A stretch of DNA of 64,000 bases. Source: Ostrinia nubilalis. Lineage: Eukaryota; Arthropoda; Insecta; Lepidoptera; Crambidae. The position numbers were made by a program, and so were the translations under genes. The notes under the pieces are model-generated. The model was not told where the DNA came from, searched no databases, and worked only from the letters and a program-made list of their open reading frames with translations. Of the stretch, positions 35,533 to 50,500 are shown piece after piece (the first letter of the stretch is position 1; every line of letters begins with the position of its first letter). The stretch lies in the NCBI RefSeq assembly GCF_963855985.1, contig NC_087119.1, forward strand, positions 536,001 through 600,000, written 5' to 3'.

Positions 35533-38500
35533 GTGAGTCCCGCCCTCGCTCTAGCAGCAGGACTGCGCCAAGTGAGTCCCGCCCTCGCTCTAGCAGCAGG
35601 ACTGCGCCAAGTGAGTCCCGCCCTCGCTCTAGCAGCAGGACTGCGCCAAGTGAGTCCCGCCCTCGCTCTAGCACCAGGACTGCGTCAAGTGAGTCCCGCC
35701 CTCGCTCTAGCAGCAGGACTGCGCCATGTGAGTCCCATCCTCGCTCTAGCAACAGGACTGCGTAAAGTGAGTCCCGCCCTCGCTTTAGCAGCAGTAGTGC
35801 GCCAAGTGAGTCCCGCCCTTGCTCTACAAGCAGGATTGTGCTGCCCGGTCATGCTGGAAGCCTAGAAGTGGGCGGCGACGCGTGGGAAATCAGCTGCCTG
35901 CGTGACCGCCAAGTCTACTGCAAGCAGGACTGCGCCAAGTGAGTCCCGCCCCTGCTCTAGCAGCAGGACTGCCGACCAGTTCCTGCTAGAGGTGGGTGGC
36001 CACTCGTAACTCACGGGCTACCTCCTCTACGGCTGCGTGTGAATCACACAACTGAACAGCTCCTGAGTATGCCAAGTAAGTTTCCAGACTGACAAACGTC
36101 TTGCTGGCAATACATTTAAGTGAAAAGATCCAGCTTCAAGCGTGAACGACCAGTTGTTTGCAAGATTCTACAAAGCGATTATCTTCTGTTAGTGGTAGGT
36201 CTACTGAAAATAATGTAAAAATCTTCTAAATCCTGTCATGATCGCATTTAACAGTCCGTGTCATAGAAAAACATACAAAATGCATCTGTGATTTGTTGCC
36301 AAATCCCGTAATAGTGATAATTTGTAGAGAAAAATGCAACATAAAAGTTTAAAATCTGTGATTTTAACTAAGAATTCACTAACTTAATTTTCACATCAAA
36401 GGATGGTAGACATTACCTAATAAATTTTGGTGGATATCTAATCATAATTCGCTTAATTTGTCCTTCATTCTTAGTTGACTGTCTATCAATAACCCAAAGG
36501 TATCAGTCCGTGAAAATGACAAGTTTTCTTAAAGTTGAAAAAAGTTATTATAATATGTGCAAACACCAAGCGCATTCCAAACAGGATTACCTATAAGTAC
36601 TCTTAATAAAAACGAATAGAACTGCCGCAAAAAATACTAGGTACGCTAGTATTCCCTCCGCAAAAAGCAAGATTAAATTATGCTAACTCAAATGAACAAG
36701 GTGTTCTTCAAAGCATTTCTACTGACACAGATGATACTATACGATGCTATTCGTAGCTAATTGCAAAATAAAGTTCATAAGTACTCCTAGACGCGTATTC
36801 ATAGATCAGGAACTTGTTCATCATCAAACGTTTACCTCCAGCCACAATCGCCCGAAATTGCTGACCAATAACGGAATGTGAGGTATTCAAAACATTTCTC
36901 TACACGATCGGCACCGTTTAGCCGGGGCGTACGATAATCGTTCACAATACTCTGCCTACGTGCAATTAACCTTCGCATCAGAATGTCCGTAGTCATCATT
37001 TCCCGAGTCATTCCTTGTGTGGCGAGGGCTACCCGGCCGATGATAGATGGTGTCCACTTGCACGGGCTTGGTGGTAAAGCTAGAACTTTTGACCGTGGTC
37101 GGGTAGCGCGCCCAACGATGTTAAGAGTCGATAGTATATTTGACAGGTGCTTATCGAGTTATTTTTGGGCAAAGTTCAAAGTGAAGGTTTTTCTCATTGT
37201 AATGCAATTCCATCATATAATTATTCACAGAGAATAATGAAACCGTCAAGGTAATAGTAAAAACCCGAATAACGAGCGAGTACAACATCACTGCGTATAA
37301 AATTGATTAATTTATTGGACCACCTACCTACATCCATAACAGTAAATATTTTCAAAACTCCCAGGTAAAAAGAAAGTAGGAATCCCTTTAAAATCTAAAG
37401 ATGAATGAATATTGTTGCTCGCTGAAAAACACAAATAGGCTAGGTAATAATATTTTCTGATGCTTAAAATTTAAGATGAATAGTAAATAGCTTCATCTGT
37501 ATTATTATTGGTAAACTTGCGTCTTCGATTTTTAGTGAATTATTTGTTGTGACGCATTCCACCGCCAATCCGTTCGGACTTAAACAAACGATGCTAGATC
37601 AGATGTCGATGATTGCGTTTTTATCGACAAATTCCCCGCGCTGCGCCCGCGCCGAGTAGGCGGTCCGACCCGTGACCCCGCGCGGGTGGCGGCGTGTCGG
37701 CTGCGTCGATGTCGGCGTCGCATCGATACCGCCTCATGTCAATACGCGTGTTTGTTTCTCAGGGTGGAACGCTGTACCCACGTGAGGCACAAGAATTCCG
37801 AATTACCTATTTGTTACCCAACAGTCAAAAAACTAGGTCCAATCCAATAATTTTTAGTAAAAAGTGTATAATCAAGTATAAAATTATTTGTAAAGATAAA
37901 AATTGGGATACTACCTACGACTTTGTTTAAAATTTGTCATCGTTGGTTGGGTTTTATTAGCTATCTATCTGTAACATCCTGGCTGCAATAGCATTGCAGT
38001 GTTGGGAACATGAAGTGGGACTAGTTCCGTTATTACGGCTTACAATAGTGGTTTTGTATTGGCTAATAAATCACTGAGGTGGTTTCTGGCTTGATTAGAA
38101 ACTTGCAGACTTAAATCAACATGGGTCTCAGTTACTGCCTGCTACGAGATGCCTGTCTTAGATGTTTATAAAGTAAAACGAGTAAGAGTAAAGTTACGAA
38201 TTATGCTGGATTTCTATAATCAATCCTAATCCAAATCCGTCCGTCAACTGTCAAATTTCAATATTTTTTTGGTTAAAATATCTGCGGTTTTCGATGTTTT
38301 TACATTTCATATTGTTAAACAATATTAAAGTGTAAATGCATCGACTATTTTGGATATTTAATCTAAAACTGAATTCAATTTGACAGTTGTAATGTAATCC
38401 GGATTTGGACAAGGATATGGGGAAAAGGAATATGGGAAACAGGCGTTATATAGTTAACTTAGGAAAGCATTAACAGAACAGCTTTATTTACCCTACACTG

Positions 38501-41500
38501 ATTCAACGGGTACACAAAAGGTAAAAAAGTAAAATAAAACAATTGAAAGAGTACATATAAAAGCATAACATACGAGTAAAAGAAATATTTTTCAGTAGCT
38601 ACTTTTATTTGGCTGGCTTGTACTTACATTTGAAGATACTTGAAAAGTTTCAGCTTCATCAAATACCAGCAAGTGATTGATCAGCTCATATCCTGTAAAA
38701 AACAGCAAGCAATGTAACCATTCTCACAGTTCTGCTAATTCATAATAATGTGTTTTTTTTTAACATCAGATATACGCTGATAAAAATTTTAGAATTTAAG
38801 GTGCTTGCCTTCATAACTAATTTAATAATCACATGCTTAATTAATTTAATTAATTTTTCTTTGTACGTTAATGAATAATTTAGTAACTTTAACATGGTCG
38901 TTAAAGTTGAAAGAAAAGTACGTACGTTTTATAGTCACAATAAGTTCTGCTGCCTGCCAACATAAAACTAAAGAGTTATATCACTGACACTTTTCACTGC
39001 ACTGTATCACATTAAACAAACATAAAATTTTAAACAATCTAATTAAAAGAACCATAACAATATTTATCGCGGACATCCTTCTGACAAGCTGTTGCTTTAC
39101 TGACTACTTTTGTTATACCAGCCGGGGGTAGTTTTGATTTTCAATCTCTCAATAGTCAATACCTATAAACCGGCATATTAAAATCCAGTTGGCAATTGAG
39201 TATTGACTTTTTTAAATGTAGTAGTGCCTAAATAAGTGAACTCATTTAAAAACTTGATATCTTGGTTTTTGGGGATTTGACAATACCACATCATTGTATA
39301 ATAATTTTCTATCAATATTGCCTTTGAAATTATACTTATTTATCAGATGGTATTTTTAAAACCATAGTTACAAATTTTGAAAATCACAAATGAAAGATGA
39401 GTGAGACACTATGTTTCCCCGATATAAAAGACATCAACGATATTTTTCGTACTATTGTAGTACTTACATTAATATTTTATTGATATTTAGTAATAACACA
39501 GCTAACCACCAGTAAAAAGTATTACTAATTCTAAAAAAACTGTAACCCGTCTTCGAAAGAGAAATACTTTTCGTTAGAACACGTCTGTGTTCGGCTGGAT
39601 ACGTGTACACTGTGCACCTTTAAATGTATCCGGACTATGATATCGAATCGATTAATGCCTAATTCGTCAAAAATGGATGATACGAGTATATTTAGGAATT
39701 ACAACAAATATCTAATAGCAATACAAACATACATGTATCTTCTTTGGACCATTTCAAACAACGCCATCTAGCCCCAAAAAGTAAGCAACGTAATACAACA
39801 AAAGTAATAATATGCTTGTGTTATGGGTGCCAGCCTAACGGATATAATAATAATAATAACTTTATTTATTTCTCTCTTTACAAAATACATAAAGTCACAA
39901 TTTGTAACGGGTAATTATAACAACAAGTAACAGAAATAAGTATTTCGTAGAGACTGGTGTCCGTACTAGGATACCCTGTGCTACAGCACACCAGGCCTCC
40001 ACCACCGGCTAATCGATACTACGCTAAGTATTTTATATTAGGAACAAACTAAAAATAAAATAAAAAATAGAATGATATACTATTTATATACTTTTTTTGC
40101 AATACATACATCATTTAATTTCTCCCGCCCGGCCGAGATTCTAGCCCGGGATCTCGTGGCATAGTAGTCCGTTTCTGAACCACTACACCAAACGGCCGAC
40201 AGACTGCTAAAATCATAACCCTTCTTTTTGGATTCTCCGTAGTCGGGTTAAAGGTTATCAACTGAATAGTGATTTCATCAGCTTATTTTTAAAAACATAC
40301 CAAAGAAATATGAAAGAATTGCGTTTTACAAGACTGTCAGTTGATTGGTGGTGTCAAATACCCATCAGCCCATCATCAAGTGTTGTTTTGAATAGTTGAC
40401 AAATACTTTTATAAAAGTAGCTAAAAGAAAAAGCAATATTAATAAAATAATATAGCTCTAGACAATAGCTACAGTGCTCTTAGAAATAAACTGATGTTTG
40501 GTCATAAATAAGGTTCCGTTTACGAGTTGGCAAAGAGCATCATTAATGTTAGCTAATTAAAAGCTCCTCGGAACTTGCGAGCTTCGGCGCATCTGCCCGA
40601 AGCTCCCATGTATTTACATAAAGAAAGGGAAACGATTCTAACAGGTGCGTGAGAACTTATTTTTGAGAAAGATAGAAACAATCCAAGAGTGGAGAGATTG
40701 AATTTAAAGTGGGGTTCCGTAGTTTTAATCCTTTTTAAGGTTGGTTATTATGGACTCCAGATTTTACTGTCCACAAAAATATTTAACATTCTTTATCATA
40801 GTAACTTTGGTGGCCTTAATTGGTTACATAATTAGAATTAATACTAATATAATAGAAAGAATAATCGATCCTAAGCTGAACATCACAGTCGTAAATGTGT
40901 GTAACTACACCCTAAATAAGGCAATCATGCAGTAAAAGTATAAAAAAGGTAACATAAACTACACAAAACGTTAAAAACCGACGCCAAGATAAATCGCATC
41001 TTGTTAGGGCTTCTTTCTCATTAAATTATCGCAACTAATTAGAACCAATAGCGCACAATTAAACATTGTATCTAACTGGAGAACCCTAACCGCTGTTCGA
41101 AGAGTGGTTTTATTGAAAATCGAAGCTCAATCCACAATGGGGCAGCGGAATGCTCGGTAAAAAACGGCGTGACTTGCAAGTGCGACCTTTTCATTTGTCA
41201 TTTATTTTGATTGTGATAACTGGCCGCGACGTGAGCGCAGAACGTCCGAGCGAGGACCACCAGCTCGAGCCTCCCGCATTGTTCCCGCGCCAGCTGTCAT
41301 CCCTCGTGATAGCGATCGGGGAGACCTCGTGAGCTCTGGAGTTACATATCACTGCACTAGCCTTTTGGTATTAAGCTCTATTAAGCACAAAAGGAATGTC
41401 AGCAAGTGTAGACGTTGCTTATTTTTGAATGGGTGTCATTCTTTCATTCTAACTATACGAACTGGGAATCATTCACGCCATTGATTGTGTTGTGCGAACT

Positions 41501-44500
41501 GTAAGCTGTGGTGTGCCGCCTCGAAGTCGAAAAACTAGTATTTCGTAATGGGTAATTTGCGTTTGCAAACTCGAATGCCTTACTCGATGATGTCAGCTTT
41601 TATCATTGAATGCTTTTGTTTTGTTCAATATCACTGTCTAATTCATCTATTCTAAGGCCATGGAAAAAAATAAAGTTTTTTCTCTTCAATAATGTTCCTG
41701 CAGGATAGAAGTCTTAGTATGTAAATTTTAGATTTTATTGTATATGAAGCAATAAGGTCAAAATTATTTACCGAACTGTATTGTGGTTGATAGCCTTGCC
41801 CGTGAGGCGCTCTAGAGGCTTGAGCAATCTCATTACATTCTTTGTTGCCAGCCACTCTACTGTCCACTAGGCATTGCATTATAGGTACGATTAATAAAAT
41901 AATTTTACAATGAATTCAAATTAATGTTAATATTTCGCATCGTTAGCTGTCACTGAGGTCTGTATCAATATCCATGTACGAATCTACATTAATTACAACC
42001 TGTAATAGAATAGTTATAGAACCAAATATCTTTGGAGGCATATTAATGTATTTAACCAATCACATTCTAAATTGAAGAAGTTTGAATGTAGATTTGACCA
42101 TTGCATTGTAATTATGTGGGTTCTAGCGGACCAAGAGCGAGCTCGCATAACGACGCTGTTAACCAAGAGTTTGTAGTCTGTGCACAACTATGAAAAACTG
42201 CGCAGTCATGATCCAATTTTCCATCATTTTTTCATTGTCCAATGTGGACGAAAGTTCCGACCGAAGGAATTTAAAATCGGGTTCGTTAATATCGTCCGGA
42301 ATCCGGATGCAAGTAAGTCAAACGTGGCGAGTTATCTATGAATATCAACTGGAGGATCTGCAAGTCATTGTTGTCGCTTGCGTCCGATGACGTATGTTAT
42401 GAAACACACGCGCACACTATTCGGGCGAGGTATAATATCAGGGTCTTTTAAACAATTATGTATTAGATCTTTCCTTAAGTCAAAATTATGTGCTTGTTCG
42501 TTCGTTCGTTCGTTTCAGTCAAATGACGTCCACTGCTGGACAAAGGCCTCCTAAGGTTTTCCACAACAAACGGTCCTGCGCTGCCCGCATCTAGATGCCG
42601 CACCTTTACCAGATCGTCGGTCTACCTAGTAGGAGGCCTGCCCGCGCCACGTCTTCCAGCCCGAATTGCTATGTGCTTGGAAATATTGAAAAACGTATTG
42701 GCAAGAAATAGCATACCAGGCACCTCCTTAAGTTTTCTAAAACTTTGTGTTACCTGATATGACAACCCGTAGCTGAATGAAAGTCACCTACGAGTAGGAT
42801 TGGATATTCTGGGTTCAATTCCGGACTAATTTGAAAATAAATATTGTTTCATATTCTTGTACTCTTGAGATTAGATGAAGGATGATGAACTTGAAACATA
42901 CTTGTTACAGGCGGGATTTGAAATCGAATTTGTAACATGCGTTGTAGAACAATAAGCAAACAGGGCATTTTGAAAATAAAATCCCGAGATAGTTTAATTT
43001 ATCATTAGCAATATAAGCAGGGTTTCTCTGTATGTACAACAGATCGAGCCGAAAACAGGCGTTTTAACAGTCTGCAGCGGCTGTCCATTCACGCCAAAAG
43101 GAGCAGAACATGGCAACAACTCAGCTTTATGAATTTTTAAAACAGAAACCCTCCCCAAAACTAATTTCACTCCGAAAAACCAATAATGTTACTATTGAAA
43201 ATAAATTGTGTACAGACAGGGCTCGTTATCGACGGCGTGTCACAGGCTAAATAATATTTCAGTTCGTAACGAGCGCCCGCGGCCACCGCGTAATTGCTTC
43301 GTTGATATATCATCGGCGTGTGTTTATTTTACGCGCCTTTTTGTCTGGTAGCCGCGTTCTTTTGTTTTACTTACACTAGCCCGACTTTGAAGTGGTTCGG
43401 CTGATTTATCGTACACTGTGACAGGTTTATTTGCTGTGGATTTTGAATTGAAAGGCGGAGCAAATATGATTTGTAGTTACAGTGGACAATAGTTAGTAAT
43501 TTAAATTGTGTACCTCCTCCAATGGGAATACGATTCTTGGACTGGGTTCGCTTTTATCAGACACAAGCTAAGGTAAAGCAGTTGGCAAAAAGTGGATCAA
43601 TTGACTTCCGATGGCAATAGCAAATAGAATGGGTGGATCGTAGTGTACGACGACCTTATATCGCAGAACCAAAGTTGATGAAATGAGAGAAGAAGAAGAA
43701 GAACTAGAAGATGATGAATTAGAATCTCAAGAATAAAATCAGTGGCATTTCTATTGTTGGCTGTACGTATGCGCCGGCGCACGCGATGTCGCCGCCCCCG
43801 CGCGCGCAAATGCGAACCGCGTGTCGTATGTAAATGCGCCTTGTCGCCCCCGACTTTAATTAATCCCGGCCGCATAAATAAGCCAACCCGGAGGAATATA
43901 TCGATATAAACAATGGGATAGATCCGATGCTCTGGGAGTACGATGGCTATCGGCTATTGACTATTGATAACACGTTTGATGGTTACTTGGGAATTGGCAA
44001 ATAGTAAATATCGGTGGGATGCCTTTTAATCGTCCTACTTTGAGATACAAAAAAAGCCAGCTGAAATGCAGTAAACAAACTTGATGAGGCTTACAGGTTA
44101 GAGATAGTAATCGGGACTGCAAGGAGCTTTAAAAAATGCTGTGAGCTTTGTAAGGTTTATTATCGTTAAATGGAAGAAAGTTCGCGAGATATCGTCGGTC
44201 TAAGTTGACCGACAATATCTCGCTTTTAAAAGCCTGCGACGTTGCCAACCTATCCAAGAACGAATAAGGAAACTCCATCAGAACTTCTTGGTCGTTATGA
44301 AAACTCTCGTTACCATGAGGAAGTTTCAGGGAGTAGGATAATTTATCAGAGGTCGCCGGTCACCCTTGAACTCATGGAGGCGTATAAATAAGCACAGTAA
44401 ATCGGCTAATAACCCGGCCTACCAAAACCTACGAGTAATAAAGATAATGTTGTCGACAACTCAAGGCGAGGTATTTCCATTTGCGAGCAATTCCCTAATT

Positions 44501-47500
44501 GGGTGGACGCTTGTTGTGGTGCTGTTGCTGTTTAATATTTCCGAGTTGTCTCCGCCCGGAGCTGGTCATTGTTATCGCCAAGTTGGGGCACACCGAAGGC
44601 GTTTGACAATATCGGGTGCGTGTAGTGCGCGTGCCCGGGGCGCGCAGTAAATCCTCGCGCTGATTGCTTTCCGCGGCGCCCGCGCAGCCCCCGCCTTTTA
44701 ATACCCATTCAGTCGGCCCATTCACTCGACGACATGATTTAAGTTATTTGTTTTAGATACAAGTCCAATCTGAGATTCATTGGAATATTATACGAGGCCT
44801 GCTCGCCGTGGGCGATCGCTGACGGATCACCACAATGCGCCGCTAATAAGAGTTGCGCGTGACGTACTACAGCGCGTGCGCCTGCGTACAGGCCTTCGCG
44901 GGCAGGTCCCTCACGGTGACAGCCTCTGGAAAAAATGTAACACAAATCAATCAATTTGATTTAAACAAGGGTGTTCGATAATTACAACACTTAAAAAAGT
45001 GAGAGTATTGTTCTCAGTCATTTTGTAATTATTCTGCTCTACTTTTGCATAAATACTGTAAGTAATAACTATTACTGCAATTACATATTTTTTGGTGCAA
45101 TCTTTTTACCACACATTGTGATACCATCTAATATGCAACCTTTCTCTTTTCTCTTATGAAGTCTGAATACCAGTTAAATATGTTTCAGCATCCAGCATTT
45201 TCAATGCATCTTTACTTTATACGTAGATTACTCGTGTAGAGGCACATTTCGTTCATGAATCTATGAAAGTTTGCGCTAATGTTGTTGGATATTCAACGCT
45301 ATAATATCGCAGTCCAGATATTACCGACCGCATTCTGGCCAAAAGCCTATTTGAAGCGCGAGCTTGCAGCGGAGGCTGCGCCGGCGCCGGACCACCCCCG
45401 GCCGCCGCATGAATAGTCAACGCCGGTATTTATCGCGACGCAACATCTTCATTACGCCGAGTGTTAAAACTTGTTAATCTGTCACTTAGTTAATTATTAT
45501 GCGAGGCCCACATTAATTGATTCAGCCGGCGACAAAATGTTAATAAGTGGTGATAAGCCGGAGTGCTCAAACGCCCCGTTTTGAAATGCAGATCGCGCCG
45601 GGCAGTGTGTGGAAGGCGCAGATAACGCGCGGACTAAATTAATACTCGGCTGACACGCGATTCTGCGCTTTTGAACTTAAAACTGTCGCTATCGCGCTGA
45701 TAACCGCCGACCCATTTTACGGTAGCTCTTAACCTTTTAAGTCTAACCATTTACTTTAAAAGTTCCCATCGTAAATCTCTCGCGGTAAGATTTTAATTTT
45801 CAAGCCGGATTTCACGAAGATCCATTTGGAATTGGTTATTTAAGTTAATGGTCCGCTGTTACTGACTTCCTGATATGTAATTTAATTGCCCCTGTGTATT
45901 GTAATAGTGGTTCTAGAAGCGCGAAATTTGATTATGCAAACTTTACATGCTCTGGATGTAGGAAGGAGTGCCAACTGTTTTTAGATTTAATCTTGTGTAA
46001 TCTCGCGTAATCTCGGGCAACATCATCTCTCATGAAGGTGACCGCCGAGGCCGTGTTACGCGATATGCCGGCGTTAATGGACTGCATGAGCCCACTTAAT
46101 TAATTAAATATTAAGGGCCGCGGAATGGTAATGAGCCGGTGCCGGTGCTGCGGTGGCACCCGCTCGGCGGGTTTCGCTCTGTTTTATTTACAAATAATAT
46201 CACTTGTAACGCTGGGCTTACGCAAAGGATACTCCTGAGCCTACCGGGACTGGGAGAAATAAAAATGCAATAGTACTTACAATCATGAATTTGTCCTTGA
46301 GCACGTGGGAACTTTATTTCAGACCTTTGGGTACCTTATTACATGTTTTAGTGGTAGTTGATTATATTATTTTAAGCAAATTAAAATTTTACTTTAAAAA
46401 ATGTCCCTACGAAGCTATATTATCACCCCAATTCTCTACCATTTTAGGGCCTAAGCAATAAAATTTAAAAAAAGTAGTGAAGAAAATGTACTGTTACCAA
46501 GTTTAGGCACTCTACTTATTTCTAAATGTCCAAAATGTCCTGTGTTCATCATTGACTAACGATGATTGCTTAAGCCTGCAATATCCCAAGCATACCGCCT
46601 TACTACAACTTACTAATATAATCGAATCATAAACTTAAAAGCTGTAGTTTTACACTTATTTTTAACAGAAATCATCTGCGAATATTCATTTGTCAATGCT
46701 TTCTGAACGCTTATTTGCACCTTTGCACAACGTGATCTTTGTGTCCTTTGTTACGGTAAGGTTTCGAAACTCCATTTTGATTAAGATGAATCGTCGTGCG
46801 AGGTGAACCGGAGCTTCATCTGGGGGCACACTCCGTGAGTATTGATGTATTGGCTCTATTCATCATCTCCCTCGCTCTTCCCGTCGTTCAAGATGAACGA
46901 GAGAGACCGATGGAGGTGAATTTGTGGAAGTGGTAGTTTAGAGTAGGGCCCGCCGGCCTAACGAAGCGTGCGCGATCCATCACCGGCGCGGGCGCATCAG
47001 CGGTTGCGCGAAAATTCACGCGAGGGAACGGCAACTGCAATATCGCTGTCTAAATTAAATTAATGATTGTATTATAAACGATTGCATGTACTTACTCCAC
47101 AAACGACAGAATTTAGGCACTTCATGGATAACAAGGACTTGAACTATCACTGAAGCCTTTGCTACAGGAAGGAGTAAAGGCACTTATATTACTTTAACAT
47201 AAATTCTTTGATAGATAACCATGTGAAGTAACTTTTTTTCTTTCAATATAGTATCCCAACGAGCCTAGGGTACCTATACTTGTAGCTAAAGGGGATAGGA
47301 CTGATCGGAAACGGGCTCATGAAAGAAACCTAAGATAAGACCTGTTGATGAAACATTCATGACATGACTCAACTGTATTTTGCCGTAGGTAAGTAACTTC
47401 CTAACCTACTCCCTATCATGTGGGCTTTTATCTGTCTATGAGCCGTCTGACATGCTCCAGGGGATCGATGTGAGCGTGCCCTCTGAAGCATGCTGTTGGC

Positions 47501-50500
47501 TTATCGGTCATTAGCAGTGTTCGCAACTTGGCCCTCGTGGATATAGTGTTAAGGAGCAGAGTCACATAATGTACTTGCAGGTATAGTTGGAAGAGCAAGG
47601 TGCAGCCATTGTGCGAGATTAGTTTACCTTAGATAGAGCCTAGAGATTTAAATTTTCTGATAACATTTTCTTTTCTCTGTTTAATAGTTTATCTGTTGAT
47701 GGAAGTTTAATCCTAATCTTAACCTTAAAGCTTTCTTTACAACTCCAAACATGAACCGACCAGGAATTCCGTGTCTAACCCCATACCGAGGTAAGTATTA
47801 AATTATAACGTGTGCTTCAATTATCGCGCTATTCATACTCATATTCCAGGAGGCGTATAAAAGTTCATCGGAAACAAGTTTAATGAATCCTAATGCAGCC
47901 ATTACCATTATTCATCGCGTACTATAGCATTGCGAGTTACAATGTATGCGAGCGAACTTCTGTGTGTATTTCTTTTGCTCAGCGAATTAAAATTGTATGA
48001 TTAATGGTGATAGTTCCGCCGTAAACAGTAAACAGTAGGAGTTGGACGTTGGTGGAAGCCGGGGGCACTTCCTAACGCGCGCACACTAAGGGCACAGCCG
48101 CACTCCTGAACTCTGAAAACCTATAACTCTGAAGTCCTATTGACCAGACAGTTTTATTGAATTATATTTAATGAGAATAATGATAGCAATGAATAAAAAT
48201 GTAAACTAGATAAACAATCGTCCGTTAAAAATGCGATTTGTGTAATAAGTGTTGCGTCATATACGTCGACTGGTCGTGTAATATTTCAGCTTGATAGAAA
48301 ACCGGGAAATGGGAAAGTTAAATTTGTGTACATACACCGGACAGTGAAACTATAATTATAAACTTGTAAAAAAATCTCCGAAAATAATTCGTTACGATTT
48401 TAAACAATTAAACAAAACAAAATTAAAACTGAATTAAAAAAATAATAATAAATAAACAACGTGCAATTGAGAACCTCCTTCTATTTCGAAATCAGTTAAA
48501 AATAATTGTCCAATTAGAAAATAATTTAAAGTTACCAATACCAATATATCGTAAAAGGTTAACGATACATTGCTTTCGGAAACAGGAGTCACTTGAACCA
48601 ATACTAATAAAATACGCGCTGGTGTTCAAACCGCCATCAAAATTGCACTCTGACTTCACATGTGATGTGCCTTTACCCTTATGGCCTATCATAATATTTT
48701 AATTAACTTCAGTGCAACTGGGCTATCGTATGAGTACATCGTCGTAAAAAGTTTTTAATGACTGAATATAATTGTGATTGTGCGATTCATTTATACCAAT
48801 AGCTTAGACTTATTTATGCATACAGGATATCTAAGTAATATACTCACACTTAAACCGTAGAACAAAGTATAATAATGAATACCTAACAACTGTAGAAGTT
48901 TGTTGTGGGAATTATTTTTAGTTTTATTAAAGTTATCGGTGAAAAGTAACAGTATCTCCGAGTAATTCTGAGTGGCATAGGTAATAGCAAGTTTCACGAT
49001 TAATTCTATAATCTAAACGGAATTTTCGGAAATATACGGTGCAATCTTTCTATGGACAAAATATTTTTTCAAGTATTACATATGATCGAGATTTTATTAT
49101 CGGAACTTGACCACCGCCGTAAAGTTGCTTCTCCAACGGTTTTCTACAGGCTACACTTCGGAGAATGTGCGAAGGAATTATACAACCTAATTCCACCAGC
49201 CCCCTTCCATCACCGGGGAACCAGACGCAGGCTAGCGTACCATCCCTACATTGTCGACATTCCACCAGCTCGCACTAAGCGTTTCGACGACTCCTTTATA
49301 ATGCGAACAGCTAGGGACTGGAATTCGCTGCCTGCTGCTGAATTTCCTGAACACTATAATCCGGGCGTTTTCAAGGCGAGCGTGAATAGGCACTTACAGG
49401 GCAGATATGTACCATCCTAGACTGCATCTCACTTAACACCAGGTGCGATTGCGGTCAAATACCTGCCTTGTCTAGCATTAAAAAAAATCTGTCATGAAAT
49501 AAGCACCTACACACAATATTGCCGTCTATTTTGAGCAAGGCAACAGTACATAAAGTCTAAGATTAACTGAATTTAGTAGTTCGGGTAAGTTTAACGAAAC
49601 TGCGACCAGAAAAGATTAAGGGACTGAACAAAATGCTCGTAAAGCAACCACGGGCAAAGGATATGTCCAGCCGTAAAACAAAGCACATAACTCCGGCGAA
49701 GTGGCACTTACCCTCTTGATTTCTATGATTATAGAACACTTATTGCCTCTCCAGGAGATTGGCTTAATTCATTACATGAATGGAGAGCGGGTAAATTATC
49801 GCTCTATAATTTCATCTATGAGATATTTTATTGCACAAGTCTATTAAATTAATTCCTAGTAGCAAACGTTACGATCGCCGTACTATAAAAATTAAATAGA
49901 ACATAAGATAGAGTCATTCCGATTACGTAAGATCTAAAAAACAATATACTTGCTCCCCTAATTTAACTAATCTTCAGATGTTATCTAAGAAATACCAAAG
50001 AAAATTTTCAGCTAAAATGCAATGGTTCGAAGTTTCAAACAGTTCCATGTTCCAAAAATTGCCAATATAAACGAAAAAAGTAATGCTAATCTACAGGTTT
50101 TCTCAACAATTAGTTTTCGCAACCTAACGCGTCTCCTGGCCGCAACTTTACCTGGTATCAATCAGAGTTAATTAAGCATAATAACTCATCTCCAAAGAAA
50201 TAGCAATCTAGCAATAAATTTATGGTATACACTTAATGTCAGTTTCGTTTATGCAAAGTGCTGGTTGGGCCCCGTCCTGTGTCGTACACAGGTACAGTCA
50301 GGCGCACAATATGTATCCACATTTTATTCACAAGTCACCGCGATAAGAGCTAAGGAGTGGATACATGTTTATGCTCTTAACTGTACACTGTTAAGTATGA
50401 GTGCTCCCGCGTGGGTGTGGAAACCCGCTCATATACATAAAAGCTTGTAATGTCGGACTGGGTGAGACCTTAGGGCTTAGTTCACCAGTTACTGTTTAGA

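Noticed and set aside
35314..35865. Long open frames on both strands (about 180 codons) over the LIM1 exon and array
   Set aside because: They stay open only because the 39-bp unit is a multiple of three; they are out of phase with the LIM domain and read through a splice site and intron.
40122..40203. Possible tRNA gene
   Set aside because: A and B boxes are present but the cloverleaf is not intact and it is joined to a SINE body with an ATT tail.
49052..49420. 122-codon frame as a host gene
   Set aside because: The motifs are those of a LINE polyprotein C-terminus, followed by its 3' UTR and A-run.
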